Shown: positions 45,440-55,350, counted from the first letter of the stretch. The stretch is DNA of 64,000 nt from Maniola hyperantus (GCF_902806685.2 NC_048557.2:5142666-5206665), one strand, 5' to 3'. The notes: generated by a model not told the origin, from the sequence alone. Numbers and translations: made by a program.

Positions 45440-46392
45440 GATTCAGGGACGTAACTATTCGTCACTTCATTTAAGGATTCAGAGTATTCATACATGTTAA
45501 CATTAGCACTGTTACTATGAGAGGGACCCGACGGAGGGTGAGAGTTCATCCGACGCTGATTATTATTATATTGGCGCTTACGACATTCTGAGATAAGATG
45601 TCCTTTGTGTTTACAATAGGCACAGGTTTTGACGAAATTTGAGTCCTTTGATGAACTTTGACTTGTTTCTGCAGAATATTGAGGGTTAGCGGGAGGAATA
45701 TGGAAAGATGATCTCTGTGTGAAATCGTGCTTTTTCTTAAAGCACTCTGAGAAACTATGATTGGTCTTCTTACATAAGGAACAAAATTTAGTTGGATGTT
45801 TTGGTTGAGTAATTTTTACAAGTTTGAAAATTTTTTCTTCTTCGACTGCTAGAGAAATTGCTTCATTAAGTGTCGAAGGGTTTCTGCAGCGGACAATATT
45901 AGAAATATTAGGGTTAAGACCTAATTGGAATAAGCTTAAGGCGAGTTCTTCCATAGCTGTGATTTTGCCTAGAAGGAGATTACGATCAGTGCATGAATTT
46001 TGAATATCAGCTTGAAGTCGAGTTAGGCATGCTTCGAGTCTGATAGAATATTGTGTCACACTTTCGGACTGGCCCTGTTTACAGTTTTGGAGATCAAGTA
46101 GCAGATGGGACGAGTGTTTTTTCTCGCCAAACGTGCTTTTTAAATATGATTTTAATTCATCCCAATTATTGAAATTTTTAAGGCTGCAGGCTAATTGAGC
46201 TTTGCCCTCAAGTTGGGAGATTATATATTTACATAAGATATTTTGCTGGTCGGGAGCAGCTAAACTAATTGCGTTATCGCAGTTAGTTAGGAACGCGGCA
46301 AGAGTTTCCCGATTCCCATCATAAGACCTTACGAATTTAGTGAGTATAGAGAGAGTCACTTTTGCGTCCGAACTTTCTGACTTTAAACTCAT
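45424..46392 (-). CDS. gag: Gag polyprotein with two CCHC zinc knuckles
   Basis: A 322-residue structural protein that would assemble the particle core and bind genomic RNA. Two canonical CX2CX4HX4C zinc knuckles are visible: C204-C207-H212-C217 and C257-C260-H265-C270. The N-terminal 190 residues are mostly helical-looking and capsid-like. The ATG at 46392 is the first in the long open frame and follows the leader by about 120 nt after the predicted splice donor. The stop TGA (45426-45424) lies inside the 5' arm of the frameshift stem. A -1 slip on A AAA AAC (45439-45433), five codons before the end, passes translation into pol. No stop or frameshift damage is seen. Confidence 0.93.
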   Translation of the reverse strand: MSLKSESSDAKVTLSILTKFVRSYDGNRETLAAFLTNCDNAISLAAPDQQNILCKYIISQLEGKAQLACSLKNFNNWDELKSYLKSTFGEKKHSSHLLLDLQNCKQGQSESVTQYSIRLEACLTRLQADIQNSCTDRNLLLGKITAMEELALSLFQLGLNPNISNIVRCRNPSTLNEAISLAVEEEKIFKLVKITQPKHPTKFCSLCKKTNHSFSECFKKKHDFTQRSSFHIPPANPQYSAETSQSSSKDSNFVKTCAYCKHKGHLISECRKRQYNNNQRRMNSHPPSGPSHSNSANVNMYEYSESLNEVTNSYVPESKNLN

Positions 46393-46514
46393 TTTTGATT
46401 ACTGAAACTGAGATATGGAGAGAAAAAAAAAAGGATTTAAATTTAAAATACAGTACGAAAATATACAATTTAGACAATTTACGCTTTTTATACAAAATTA
46501 ATATAAACTACTTA

Positions 46515-46532
46515 CAGGATAACGGCAAACAT
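46515..46532 (-). other. Predicted env exon 1 and 5' splice donor
   Basis: An ATG at 46532-46530 is followed by four hydrophobic-rich codons and two bases, then a strong donor, GTAAGTAG, with the intron starting at 46515. In unspliced RNA the same ATG gives a six-codon ORF ending at the TAA inside the donor. Joined to the acceptor at 41234 this exon (17 coding nt, 46532-46516) stays in frame with env. Confidence 0.7.
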
Positions 46533-46779
46533 CACGATTTATTTTTCACAAAAAGGTTTTCACTTTGATGTCACTGCACTGAAAGTTAAATTAGGTCGAT
46601 GCGTTTGCGACACGTGAAGGCTTTGAACTGTACGGAATGCGTCTCGTATTTCACGCGGCGACGATATCGAGTAGGTTTCTGAAGATATTGAAGAAATTGT
46701 ATTTCGTAATTTTGAAGGCTTAAAATTTATTTCACTGATGTTTTTGAGTGAGTCCAGGATATTCGCGTTCTTCGTGTGA

Positions 46780-46888
46780 GATGCGGGCTCAGTCTGGCAG
46801 GCTGAGACTTATCGTCGATCTTGAGTAGAACCGGTGCTTAGTGGTTGTGATGCGGGCTCAACCCTGGGGGCGAGGCTTATCGTCGATC
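46780..46888 (-). repeat. Direct repeat in the untranslated leader
   Basis: Two imperfect copies of about 40 nt, at 46780-46820 and 46849-46888, share the words GATGCGGGCTCA and CTTATCGTCGATC with a period near 69 nt. They lie between the primer site and gag, where retroelements keep packaging or regulatory signals; gypsy has its Su(Hw) insulator in this region. Function here is unknown. Confidence 0.7.
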
Positions 46889-46951
46889 ACGACTGCGATG
46901 ACCTCAGGATTCTTTGGATGCTAAGGGTCCTCTTGCGTGAACCTTCTTAGC

Positions 46952-46969
46952 ATCCCACTTCTGACACCA
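46952..46969 (-). other. Primer-binding site matching the 3' end of tRNA-Leu
   Basis: Two nt inside the 5' LTR the element strand reads TGGTGTCAGAAGTGGGAT. Its complement ends ...CTTCTGACACCA, which fits the acceptor and T-arm end plus CCA of an animal tRNA-Leu (CAA-type) as I remember it. The 18-nt match is a judgement from memory; a tRNA search of the host genome would settle the isoacceptor. Confidence 0.8.
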
Positions 46970-46971
46970 AT

Positions 46972-47213
46972 TGTTAGGAGGTCCGCTTCGACAGTCTTTT
47001 GAAAAAAAAAACCACAAGAAATGTCCAACGAATTTAATTTGGAAATTCACACACACGGAACTTTTACTTCACGCGAATACAGTAGTTTCAGTGTTAACTG
47101 CTTAATGTGGAAATGTGGACTGCCTCGCCGCCTCGCGGATTGTTCGCTTTATATAAATTGAAATGCTGAAGCAGCGAATTAACACGTCATGTTAAAATTA
47201 TTAATTTATAACA
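46972..47213 (-). repeat. 5' LTR of the errantivirus-like element
   Basis: 242 bp with TG...CA ends, next to the primer-binding site. On the element strand it carries a TATATAAA box (47148-47155) and a CAGT initiator-like word about 30-35 nt downstream (47119-47122), so transcription probably starts near 47121 and runs toward lower coordinates. The remainder would form R and U5. Confidence 0.95.
47119..47155 (-). promoter_or_regulatory. LTR core promoter: TATA box and CAGT initiator
   Basis: TATATAAA is read on the minus strand at 47155-47148, with CAGT at 47122-47119. The spacing of about 34 nt from TATA start to the A of CAGT is near that of a TATA-Inr pair. The identical copy lies in the other LTR. 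Confidence 0.55.
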
Positions 47214-47217
47214 GATC
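47214..47217. repeat. Target-site duplication GATC, right copy
   Basis: GATC directly follows the right LTR, matching 39009-39012. Confidence 0.85.
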
Positions 47218-47482
47218 GTCAAAACAAAAATATAGAAAATCTGTAGCCATCTTTCGGGAAAAGTTCCGTTGCGATTGCTTTTTATGTCCTTAAATTACAA
47301 AATCACACCTGCGGTTAACCGTAGTGCGCTCTAGTTCTAAGAGCGATGTCAAAACTAATTTCAAATTCAATATCTTTAAAGGCGAGCAGACGCCGATAAG
47401 TTATGACTACTTTTATCAATGAAGACTCAGGGTGCTAAACAAGTTATTTTATTTACAGTAATTCGTCTTCACTTTATGGCTT

Positions 47483-47853
47483 TATACAGAATGTAACCAG
47501 TACTCTGGCAAAAACTAAGACAGGTGATAGTACTGATGATTACTTATATGATACCACAAAAAAACTCGAAAAATAAATTAAAAAATCCCATAATTTTATA
47601 AATACGATATATTGCAAATAAAACATCTGACTGACGCTAGAGGTCAACAAATGTTGCGTAAGTAGGCCACTCGGAGTCAGTACCGCGTCGTAGGTGAAGC
47701 ATTGACCCGAGTTTTGCACGCTATACATTGCGGGTTTGAAAAATACTAAATCACTAAAATTACAAAATGAGGCAAATTATAGGTATTGGATTGTGTTTAG
47801 TTAGTATAACAATAACGCTAAGTTTTTGCTAGTGTCTGGTTACAGCCTGTATA
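47483..47853 (-). mobile_element. GTAACCAG TIR element (family f), full length
   Basis: TATACAGAATGTAACCAGTA at the left mirrors GTCTGGTTACAGCCTGTATA at the right, and GCAAAAACTAAG words are inverted likewise. It shares an internal block with 25040-25352. A 62-codon frame inside is discussed under rejected items. Confidence 0.75.
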
Positions 47854-48133
47854 ACCTTCGAAAGTGCATGAATATGTTACTTTGACAACTTGGGGCATTG
47901 AGGTAATGCAGTTAGTGGCGAATTTTCGAATGTTGAGAAATTTGGCGACGTAAAGAATAAGCACTACTGTACACTCAGTAGTATGGCGATAAGTTGATTA
48001 TGATGAACTACTTAAAGAGAAGTTAAGGGAAAGTTGACATAGTACACGGTCATCAAGTAGGGACAGTTCGCGGCCACTTTCTCAGCTGAACGAGTAACGA
48101 GGGCCATTCGTCTAAACTTGCTGTAGTGCTCTT

Positions 48134-48813
48134 GGAATTTTTCTCCGACGGGTGGTGGCGTAGATGAGGACTAATAACATTTTGTTGACAACCTGCGGTA
48201 GTGTGACAGAAATGGCACTGAAAAAACCACTACGAGCTGCTACAACCAAATTTTTATATGACTGCCCAAAATTAGGAGTGTAATTCTTTCAGGTTCATGT
48301 ATGTTTGTAGGTATGTATGATAGTTTATTAAATCCACCATAACTACTAAATTTCTAAACAGATTTGGATGTATGTTATCGTTAGGGAATTTTTCTCCGAC
48401 GGGCGGTGGCGTAGATGAGGGCTATAATAACATTTTGTTGACAACCTGCGGTGGTGTGACAGAGATGGCACTGAAAAACCACTACGAGCTGCTACAACCA
48501 AGTTTTTATATGACTGCCCAAAATTAGGAGTGTAATTCTTTTATGTGTATGTGGGTATGTTTTTTTTTTAAGAATATTAGCCAAGTGTATTATGCTGACT
48601 AATATTTCCCTTTCCCCTCCAACTAAGCGTAAAGCTTGTGTTAGGAGAGGTACGACAATAGTGCAACGGGTGGGGTTTGAACCGGCGACCTTCCGGATTT
48701 CAGTCCGCTCCTTTAGCCGTTGAGCTATCGAGGCTCTAAGTATGAGAGTTTCTTTAATCTACCATAACTCATAAAATGCCTGAACAGATTTGTATGTAGG
48801 GGGGTATCGTTAG
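48134..48813 (+). repeat. Tandem duplication, 251-bp period, second copy split by a SINE
   Basis: Copy 1 (48134-48384) and copy 2 (48385-48559 plus 48745-48813) share GGAATTTTTCTCCGACGGG, TTGTTGACAACCTGCGGT and CATAACT...GTATCGTTAG. Only copy 2 carries the SINE B insert. Confidence 0.9.
48560..48739 (-). mobile_element. SINE family B, full length, with GTATG target duplication
   Basis: A 180-bp insert. In element sense it has a tRNA-like head with A box TAGCTCAACGGCTAAAG and B box GGTTCAAACCCCACC, then the family body, and ends in AAAAAAAAA. GTATG at 48555-48559 and 48740-48744 flanks it. Confidence 0.85.
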
Positions 48814-48984
48814 AATTCTTACGTTAACCCGACTTGCTATAACTTTTTTGAAAAAAAAAACAATTATGGCGTAACACGTCGTTGTCGTCGTTATCAAGCA
48901 ATAAATGGCTGTTGTAGGTCTTGCGCTTCTTGACTCCAGCGACTCCATGCGTCTACCCTAGTGACACCTTGTAGAAGATATTAT

Positions 48985-49055
48985 GTCGGTTACTTGGATC
49001 TTCTACAAATCTCCTTATTTCTGATTTGATCACGTAGAGAAACTTCTCTCGTGAG
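48985..49055 (-). pseudogene. LINE RT fragment (RTE-like)
   Basis: Antisense TCTGATTTGATCACGTAGAG and neighbours, homologous to 1043-1156. Confidence 0.65.
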
Positions 49056-49127
49056 TTCTGATCTGTATGTCAACATTGGCAACACGTACTGCTAATAAGT
49101 TCTTTAATAATAAGATCTTTCGTCAAA

Positions 49128-49262
49128 GGTTGCCTGGAAGAGATCGCTTTAGCGATAAGGCCGCCTTTGCATGCTACAGCTATTATATTAAGATCCTTGT
49201 ATGTTTTTATTATCTTTACTTGTTGTGTGTAATAAAGTATAAATAAATAAATAAATCTTTAT
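49128..49262 (+). mobile_element. LINE-like 3' tail
   Basis: TTGCCTGGAAGAGATCGCTT, TAGCGATAAGGCCGCC and AATAAAGTATAAATAAATAA. A widespread moth 3' end. Confidence 0.65.
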
Positions 49263-49957
49263 TTTATTATCATTCCAAATATAAGTTTTTTAGACAAACA
49301 GCTCTATACAGATCCGCCTACCGCCTTCGCGTTGGGGCTAGGGCGGACGTATAAGGGCGGACGCGGTGCCCCGGCGTTCACTCGTGACTCGACTCCCCTC
49401 CCGAACGGGGTGGCGTCGCACACGGAACGAGAACGACCGCGCGCGTACGTATTCAACAATTTTTACGTTCCATTTTTGAAAAAATTACGTTACGTCATAC
49501 TTTCCGTCACGTAATTATTCAAATTGTTTTTTTTTTGAAGTGTTTTGTGCCAGATATCGGTGAGTTACGTGTTGGCGGTTCGTGTATGGAATTGTTCTTG
49601 TTGCTTTTACGTACTTGCGTACGTAATTTCTTTTGCGGGTTCTGGAGGTTATGGAGGATTTTTACGATTATACACACTAATTACGGATCCATTGCGATGC
49701 GAATAGTTTTTAAACGCGTTCAAACGCTTTAACTAATTTTGTTCATAAAATTTCGTATTGAAAACATATATTGTACGTACTTATTTCAATATTTTGTATA
49801 GGATTATGAGAGTAATTCTACATTATGATTCCGGCCTGACTAAGCCTACGTAAGACAGTAAGTTGAGGAGTAGGTAGGTAGGTACATACAGGACCTACTT
49901 CTAACAAATTACTAACATATTTTTTCAATATGCTCTATTTTTGTATTTGATAAAATA
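49263..49957. other. Spacer with a GC-rich patch
   Basis: 49315-49450 is unusually GC-rich (GGGCGGACG, CGGTGCCCCGGCG) and may belong to an unnamed repeat. Open frames at 49332-49514 and 49535-49732 show no domain. Confidence 0.35.
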
Positions 49958-50132
49958 CTAGCTGATGCCCGCGACTTCGTCTGCGTGGATTCAGGTTTTT
50001 ATAAATCCCGTGGGAACTCTTTGATTTACAGGGATCCCATGGGCTCTCTTTTATTTTCCGGAATAAAAAGTAACCTATGTCCTTCCCCGGCATTTCAGCT
50101 ATATTTATTATACCAAATTTCGTCAAAATATA
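49958..50132 (-). mobile_element. Helitron-like element (family a) with a short internal duplication
   Basis: Antisense CTAGCTGATGCCCGCGACTT. ATCCCGTGGGAACTCTTTGA is followed shortly by ATCCCATGGGCTCTCTTTTA, a duplicated block. The 5' end is missing. Confidence 0.75.
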
Positions 50133-50781
50133 TTTGTTTTTTTTATATATTTTTATTGGTATTGTAAGTACCACATATTTTGCACGCCATACATAAATGG
50201 CAAAATGTGAAAGACACCATCCGTGTATGTACCATCATTTACTACTCACATTTGGCAAAAATAAATGTTTCCATTTCATTTCAAAAAGTCAAGTAGGTAG
50301 GTATACCTAGTTACCTATATTTTCACTCAATACACCTACTTTATATAACGGGTCCTAACCTCAAGTTTACCTAGTTAATTGAACATCATAGATTTGTAGC
50401 ATCAGTATATAAAACTACTCAATAAATTAGTGAAATATCAATGATCACTTATTCCCTTGAGATGTTTCGAGTCATCACTATTGTCTCATAAGCTTTCATT
50501 TCTGAAGAAGCAACATAGGTACCTATCCCAAAAGAAAACATGACTGAAAAAGGTCTCATTTTTTGTTTATGTGCGACGTTATGAACTTGAAAAATGGCAG
50601 TAGCAACAATTTTACTGAGTGCATAGGTACTTAATATGTAAAATTAGAAATGTTTTCGGCATTATTTATTTTCGGCCTTTTGGCTTTTTTATTACATCCC
50701 GGCACTTTATCATAAATTTACATACAATAAATTCAAGTTAATTTTTTTGTCCTTGACGTCGGAACTTATGTTTAACTGTAA
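50133..50781. other. AT-rich spacer, nothing recognised
   Basis: No frame or repeat family that I can name. Confidence 0.4.
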
Positions 50782-50925
50782 GTATTTTATATAAAATTCT
50801 AAGTCCTGACTGACTGACTTATAATATATCAATGCAAACCTAAATCGCTGGTCCTAGAGACATGGGAGGATGTGTTCTTTGTAAAGAGTAGGTATCCACT
50901 AAGAAAGGATTTTTCGAAATTGATA
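50782..50925 (+). mobile_element. Helitron-like element (family c), 3'-truncated
   Basis: TATAAAATTCTAAGTCCTGA, GGTCCTAGAGACATGGGAGG and AGGTATCCACTAAGAAAGGA. 50926-51461 holds nothing else. Confidence 0.65.
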
Positions 50926-51461
50926 TAATCGAATGATGATAATAGATAGTAGGTACCTACTGATAATGGATTTATCAAGTTTCTTTACAAAACTAATAGT
51001 GATTGGTCCTACTCCTATGTAGCAGATAAAATGTCTTACTCTTAGGTAACGGACTGCGCCATGCACAAATGAGTTCCGAATGGTAATATTGGTGATATTA
51101 TTGTGTTCGTTAGTCTACTAATTTACCTCGCTTATTTTGGGTGTAAACCTAATTCCATTTTACCAAATATAATTATATCTACAATATTGTTCGTAGGAGT
51201 GATATATCATGAACACGTGTTGGACTCCCCGGAGGCGCATTCTGACATTGTTACCTACGGAAACGTAATACATTTATAATATTTGTGCCGTTTGGACACA
51301 TTTCAGTATCATGTGTTACATATGATAAGGTAAAGATGTAATTACATAAATTGACATTGAACCCGATTTGGTGGAAAAGTTTTCTACCATGGAGAAATAA
51401 ATAGGAATATACAACGCAAATATTATAAAACGAAAATCAAATTTTGTATATCAATATGCTT

Positions 51462-51740
51462 TCATCATCATCATCATCATCTTCAACTGATAGACGTTCA
51501 CTGCTAGGCATAGATCTCTTATCGGGAGTTCCATACGCCACGATCTTGCGCGTCTGAATCCAGTGGCGTTGCGTCTCGATGGTTCACCTAGTAGAGGATC
51601 TTTCAAGGCTGCGTTTACCAGTGCGAGGTTGCCATTCTAAGACTTGGGATCCCAACCTCCATCAGTTTGCCAAACTATGTGCCCTACCAATGGCCACTTC
51701 AACTTCACAGCCCGTTGAGCTATGTCGGTAACTCTGGTAA
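51462..51740 (-). mobile_element. RTE-like LINE 3' end
   Basis: Antisense: a (CATCAT)n tail, TGATAGACGTTCACTGCTAG and GTTGCCATTCTAAGACTTGG, reading in element sense through the RT C-terminus to the (ATGATG)n end. Decayed. Confidence 0.75.
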
Positions 51741-52365
51741 TATGATTTACTAAAAAAAAATCTTTTTAGGACTTTTATAGTTAGGTAGGTATTTAATTCG
51801 GTGACCATTCTTTGGAGCTAGAATGTACTTACTTATTTTTATACTATGCTTTTCTAAAAGTTTTAAAGTATCTTTCAAAAACGTTTTGTTACGTGTGTTA
51901 GTAGGTACACAAACTACACACAAACAAAACTATAATAAGAACTATTAAGTACCATGAATGTGAATAAAAGGAAGGATTTGAAAGAAAAATTAGATGAATA
52001 AAATTTTACGACTGTTGGCCAAGTTACAACGTAAATAGTAAGAAGAAAGACTGATGAGAATAGTAAGAAGAGCATGATAAATATTCGAAGTTAACTTTAC
52101 AGTCCAAATCAAATCTCTTCCATTTCGCTGGCTTTGACAAGTTGAGGGGATAAAAAAAAGGCCGTGTTTTCAAAGAATTCTAATAAATCCTAGATATCGC
52201 TGCAAAGTCGTTCCAAAAGAAAGTAGGTAGGTATGTCATGCGAATAACTGGCAAAATACAGCGAATAACAAAACATAGAAGCGTTATAGCGTAACGAATA
52301 ATCTACCGTGGTGGGCTGAACATATTAATATTAGGTATACTCTACCGCACGCATATTCAGATTTC
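51741..52365. other. Spacer, nothing recognised
   Basis: AT-rich with no convincing frame. Confidence 0.4.
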
Positions 52366-52432
52366 GACGTTAAGTCCGGAATCGAACTCCCGACCTGCCG
52401 AATAGGAGGCGGACCACTAGGCTATCACAGCT
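52366..52432 (-). mobile_element. SINE family A, tRNA-like head
   Basis: Antisense B box CCGGAATCGAACTCCCGACC and A-box region CCACTAGGCTATCACAGC. 52433-53016 holds nothing recognised. Confidence 0.7.
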
Positions 52433-53016
52433 TAATTGCTTACCTACTGAGAATTTTCCCTAAGCGCTACTATAATAGGTGATTGCGGAACAATAAGGAT
52501 CACTGCAGATACCAGAGGTCCAATCGTACCTAATCTAATCCATCTTGAGCAATGTTCCAATTAAAATTTCAAGTTAACCGATACTGTAATATGGTCTGTA
52601 ATACTGGGACCTAAGGTTTAATCTCGAACAGATAGATAAGATTACTTGTTTCGATATAATAATCCTTCCCCCGACGCAGAACGTGTTTCGATATGGACAC
52701 TAATTCTTAAGGATTACTTGATACTTATTACCGAACTTCTAGCGTTTTCAGTGGAATAGATCTTCAGTAAATTAGTTTAAAGAGACTAGAGTAAAAGTAA
52801 AAGGTACAAAGTGAGAATTTATATGGGATAGAATATGAATACGTAGAGGTATTGATAGCATATGAAATTTTACCCAACTGCACTTGAAAGATGAATCAAT
52901 CACCGGGGGAAAAATAAAATTCTTTAATTTTTTTTAAATAAAATGACCACAAAATCAGCTAGGTATATAGTTTAAAAAGAAGCAATTTTTTTTTGAATCT
53001 GAACTGGTATGATCAG

Positions 53017-53229
53017 TACCCATATGATAATAATGTGAAAGTGTGTTAGTTTGTTTGTTTTTCAATCACGTCGCAACGGAGCAACGGATCGATGTGATTT
53101 TTTGCATGGGTATAGTTAAAGACCTGGAGAGTGACATATATACTACTTTTTATCCCGGGAAATCAAAGAGTTCCCACGGGATTTTTAAAAATCTAAATCC
53201 ACACGTATGAAGTCGCGAGCATCAGCTAG
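53017..53229 (+). mobile_element. Helitron-like element (family a), full length
   Basis: TACCCATATGATAATAATGT to ATGAAGTCGCGAGCATCAGC and TAG, then T. Confidence 0.8.
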
Positions 53230-53343
53230 TTTATCGTGTGAAAGGCATGAACTTCGAGCATTTATAGTAAACCTATGGTGTATTTATTAGTTGTCTTGTC
53301 ACACATGTAAGCAATAAGAGAAACAACACAAATAGTATATACC

Positions 53344-53480
53344 TAGTACGCGACAGGTCGAGATGGCAATCGGGGTATGAGACGGGATAATGCTCCGCAC
53401 ACCTGCACGTCACGCGCACTCGCCCGCACCGGGTGAGCACGGGTCTGTGCCGGTGTGCCATATTTACTTGTCGCGTACTA
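53344..53480. mobile_element. CGCGACAGGTCG MITE
   Basis: TAGTACGCGACAGGTCGAGA at the left; the right end reads CTTGTCGCGTACTA. The right arm is partly degraded; GC-rich core. Confidence 0.8.
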
Positions 53481-54023
53481 TATTATGTTCTCTGACATCA
53501 TAATAAAATTACCAATGACATATTATATTTATACCTAGTTAAGTTTTTGTTTGTGAACATTTTGTTTCATGATCTTTGTTTGTACAGCCATTCTTGGCAC
53601 ACATTTTATTACATTTAAACATTAAAATCACTTAAAAAGTCCACCCAATTGAAATATATAACCGTTTTAAGCAAAGCAAAAGTTACCGAGGATTGTTTCT
53701 ATAAAACGAAACAAAGCCCAAATTATTCCTAACCAACACTTGAAGCGAGTGTTGTTGACGCAAGTAAGCACTCTTAAGACTTATGAGTCATAATCGTAAA
53801 GTGTCGGTGGGGTGTGTAGAGTGTAGATGTATGGCGCTGAATATTTTAGGCGAGTCTTTGAGGCTTCTTTGGAGAATTTACTAATTTTGAGGCAGACACA
53901 AACTCGGAATTGCTTTATGAAATTCCGTAGGAAAGTGCCTAGTTTCTTTAAGGTCACATTGGCACCAAAGTAAAACAAGTATTGTGTGTTCTGTGAAGTG
54001 TATGCGTAGTGTGTTTCATACGA
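53481..54023. other. Spacer, nothing recognised
   Basis: A 93-codon minus-strand frame (53781-54062) runs into the LINE tail and has no domain. Confidence 0.4.
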
Positions 54024-54172
54024 ACTCCAAAATACACCAAAGGGTTTAATAAAAACCGCCATACCCCTCTCAGGCTAGCTCGTTATCATCTAAGACTACT
54101 TCATCACTACCACCAAATGAGATTGCAGTCAAGAGCTAACTTGTTTTTGAATAAAAACATAAAGAAACGAAC
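54024..54172 (+). mobile_element. Non-LTR retrotransposon 3' UTR, second copy
   Basis: GGTTTAATAAAAACCGCCAT, AGATTGCAGTCAAGAGCTAA and an A-rich end; same family as 13497-13745. Confidence 0.65.
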
Positions 54173-54315
54173 GTAGTTTGATTGATTCTCTTTTGAATTA
54201 AACTCAATGTAATTTTGTCTGTAGTTTGCTAGATTTTCGGTAAAATATTTAGTTTCGAAGGTCCACAAGATTTACATGCAAATATTTGAATTTCCTGCTT
54301 TCTAAGCTGCTGTCA

Positions 54316-54475
54316 GAGTTTCCTGCCCTTCCGGCTTCCTGTTTTCTGCCATCGTATAATTTAATACCTTCAAGGCAAGAGTGAATAGGCGTTTTTTACG
54401 CAAGCGCGCTCCAATCTAGAACCATATTGCTTTTTATTAAGCATGATTGTCGTCAAGCGCAAGCCAAAAACGTGC
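54316..54475 (+). pseudogene. Decayed LINE RT end, relative of 15340-15692
   Basis: CAAGAGTGAATAGGCGTTTT, GCAAGCGCGCTCCAATCTAG and CATGATTGTCGTCAAGCGCA follow the same order as the 15.4-kb element's end. Confidence 0.55.
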
Positions 54476-55005
54476 AAGTTGCAATTAAAAAAGTGTAACT
54501 TTAAAACTCTTTTTTTCACGGAAATCTAGGAAACTACAGTCGCGCACACAGACAGACACTGACAATGGAACTCTTGCAGGACACATAGCAGCACATATGC
54601 TACTTTTATCGCGATGCTGCATATGCTTATTTCCCGCGAGAGTTCTAAATAATACCTAGGTATATTCACGCCGAAGAACTCTCAGACATCTCCTAGTGAA
54701 TAAGATGAAAAAAACTTTTATCAGCCCGCACATTAAAGCACATAAAATCCGCTATTTTGTTTTTTTAAGAATTTTAATTTCGTAGTGACACTCGCGCCAA
54801 CAAGACGAAACTAATGACGCACATAAAATCGGTTGAGCCGTTCTGTAGTTACAAGCGGACATAGGAACACACAGATCAAACACATAACCCTCCTTTGGGC
54901 TTTGCCGCAATTGAGCAATAAGTTGATTACATGTTTACTTTTTACGCAAAAATATTAAGGCTGTGATGAACTAATAGAGATACGGTTCAACGAAAAAAGA
55001 GTATA
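54476..55005. other. Spacer, nothing firmly recognised
   Basis: Contains a partly inverted pair, GGAACTCTTGCAGG (54558) and GCGAGAGTTC (54648), and a GAGCCGTTCTGTAGTTACAAG word seen in moth repeats. Confidence 0.35.
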
Positions 55006-55350
55006 ACCGGCCAAGTGCGAGTCAGACTCGCGCATTGAGGGTTCCGTATACAATCGTATTTTATCGACTTTTTGCACTATAAATCAAAAACTATTATTTA
55101 CCTTCATAAAAACTCCCCCCCCCCCCCCCCCCCCCCCATGGGATAACCCACTTGATATTGCAATCTTACTTTGAAAGTCGAAAATAGCAATATTTCTTTT
55201 TGAACACATTTTCATTTTTTTGCTGTGATGTAACCACAAATTCACCCTGAAGGTTTCTTGTCAGACAGACAGACGGACAGATAGACAACAAAGTGATCCT
55301 ATAAGGGTTCCGTTTTTCCTTTTGAGGTACGGAACCCTAAAAAGTCTAAA
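55006..55350 (+). mobile_element. GGCCAAGTGCGAGTC repeat (family d) with a poly-C insertion
   Basis: ACCGGCCAAGTGCGAGTCAG to TTTTGAGGTACGGAACCCTA. A run of 23 C residues (55115-55137) interrupts it where sister copies have none. Confidence 0.8.
55115..55137. repeat. Homopolymer C23
   Basis: Uninterrupted run of C inside a family d element. Confidence 0.9.

Larger units (their letters stand above)
39013..47213 (-). mobile_element. Complete errantivirus-like LTR retroelement (endogenous retrovirus) with gag, pol and env
   Basis: An 8.2-kb provirus lies on the minus strand, bounded by near-identical direct repeats that begin TGTTAGGAGG and end TTATAACA in window orientation, and flanked on both sides by GATC (39009-39012 and 47214-47217). 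Order along the element: 5' LTR, tRNA-Leu primer site, leader, gag, pol, env, polypurine tract, 3' LTR. All three ORFs are uninterrupted. The order PR-RT-RNaseH-IN places it in the Ty3/gypsy group, and the env with a baculovirus-F-like cleavage and fusion segment places it with insect errantiviruses. The LTRs differ by a single A in a homopolymer, so insertion was recent relative to the decayed repeats around it. Activity is inferred, not shown. Confidence 0.95.

Noticed and set aside
47540..47728. 62-codon frame shared between two family f copies (also 25155-25302)
   Set aside because: The two copies differ mostly by amino-acid-changing substitutions and one ends early, so the similarity reflects a shared DNA repeat, not a conserved protein.
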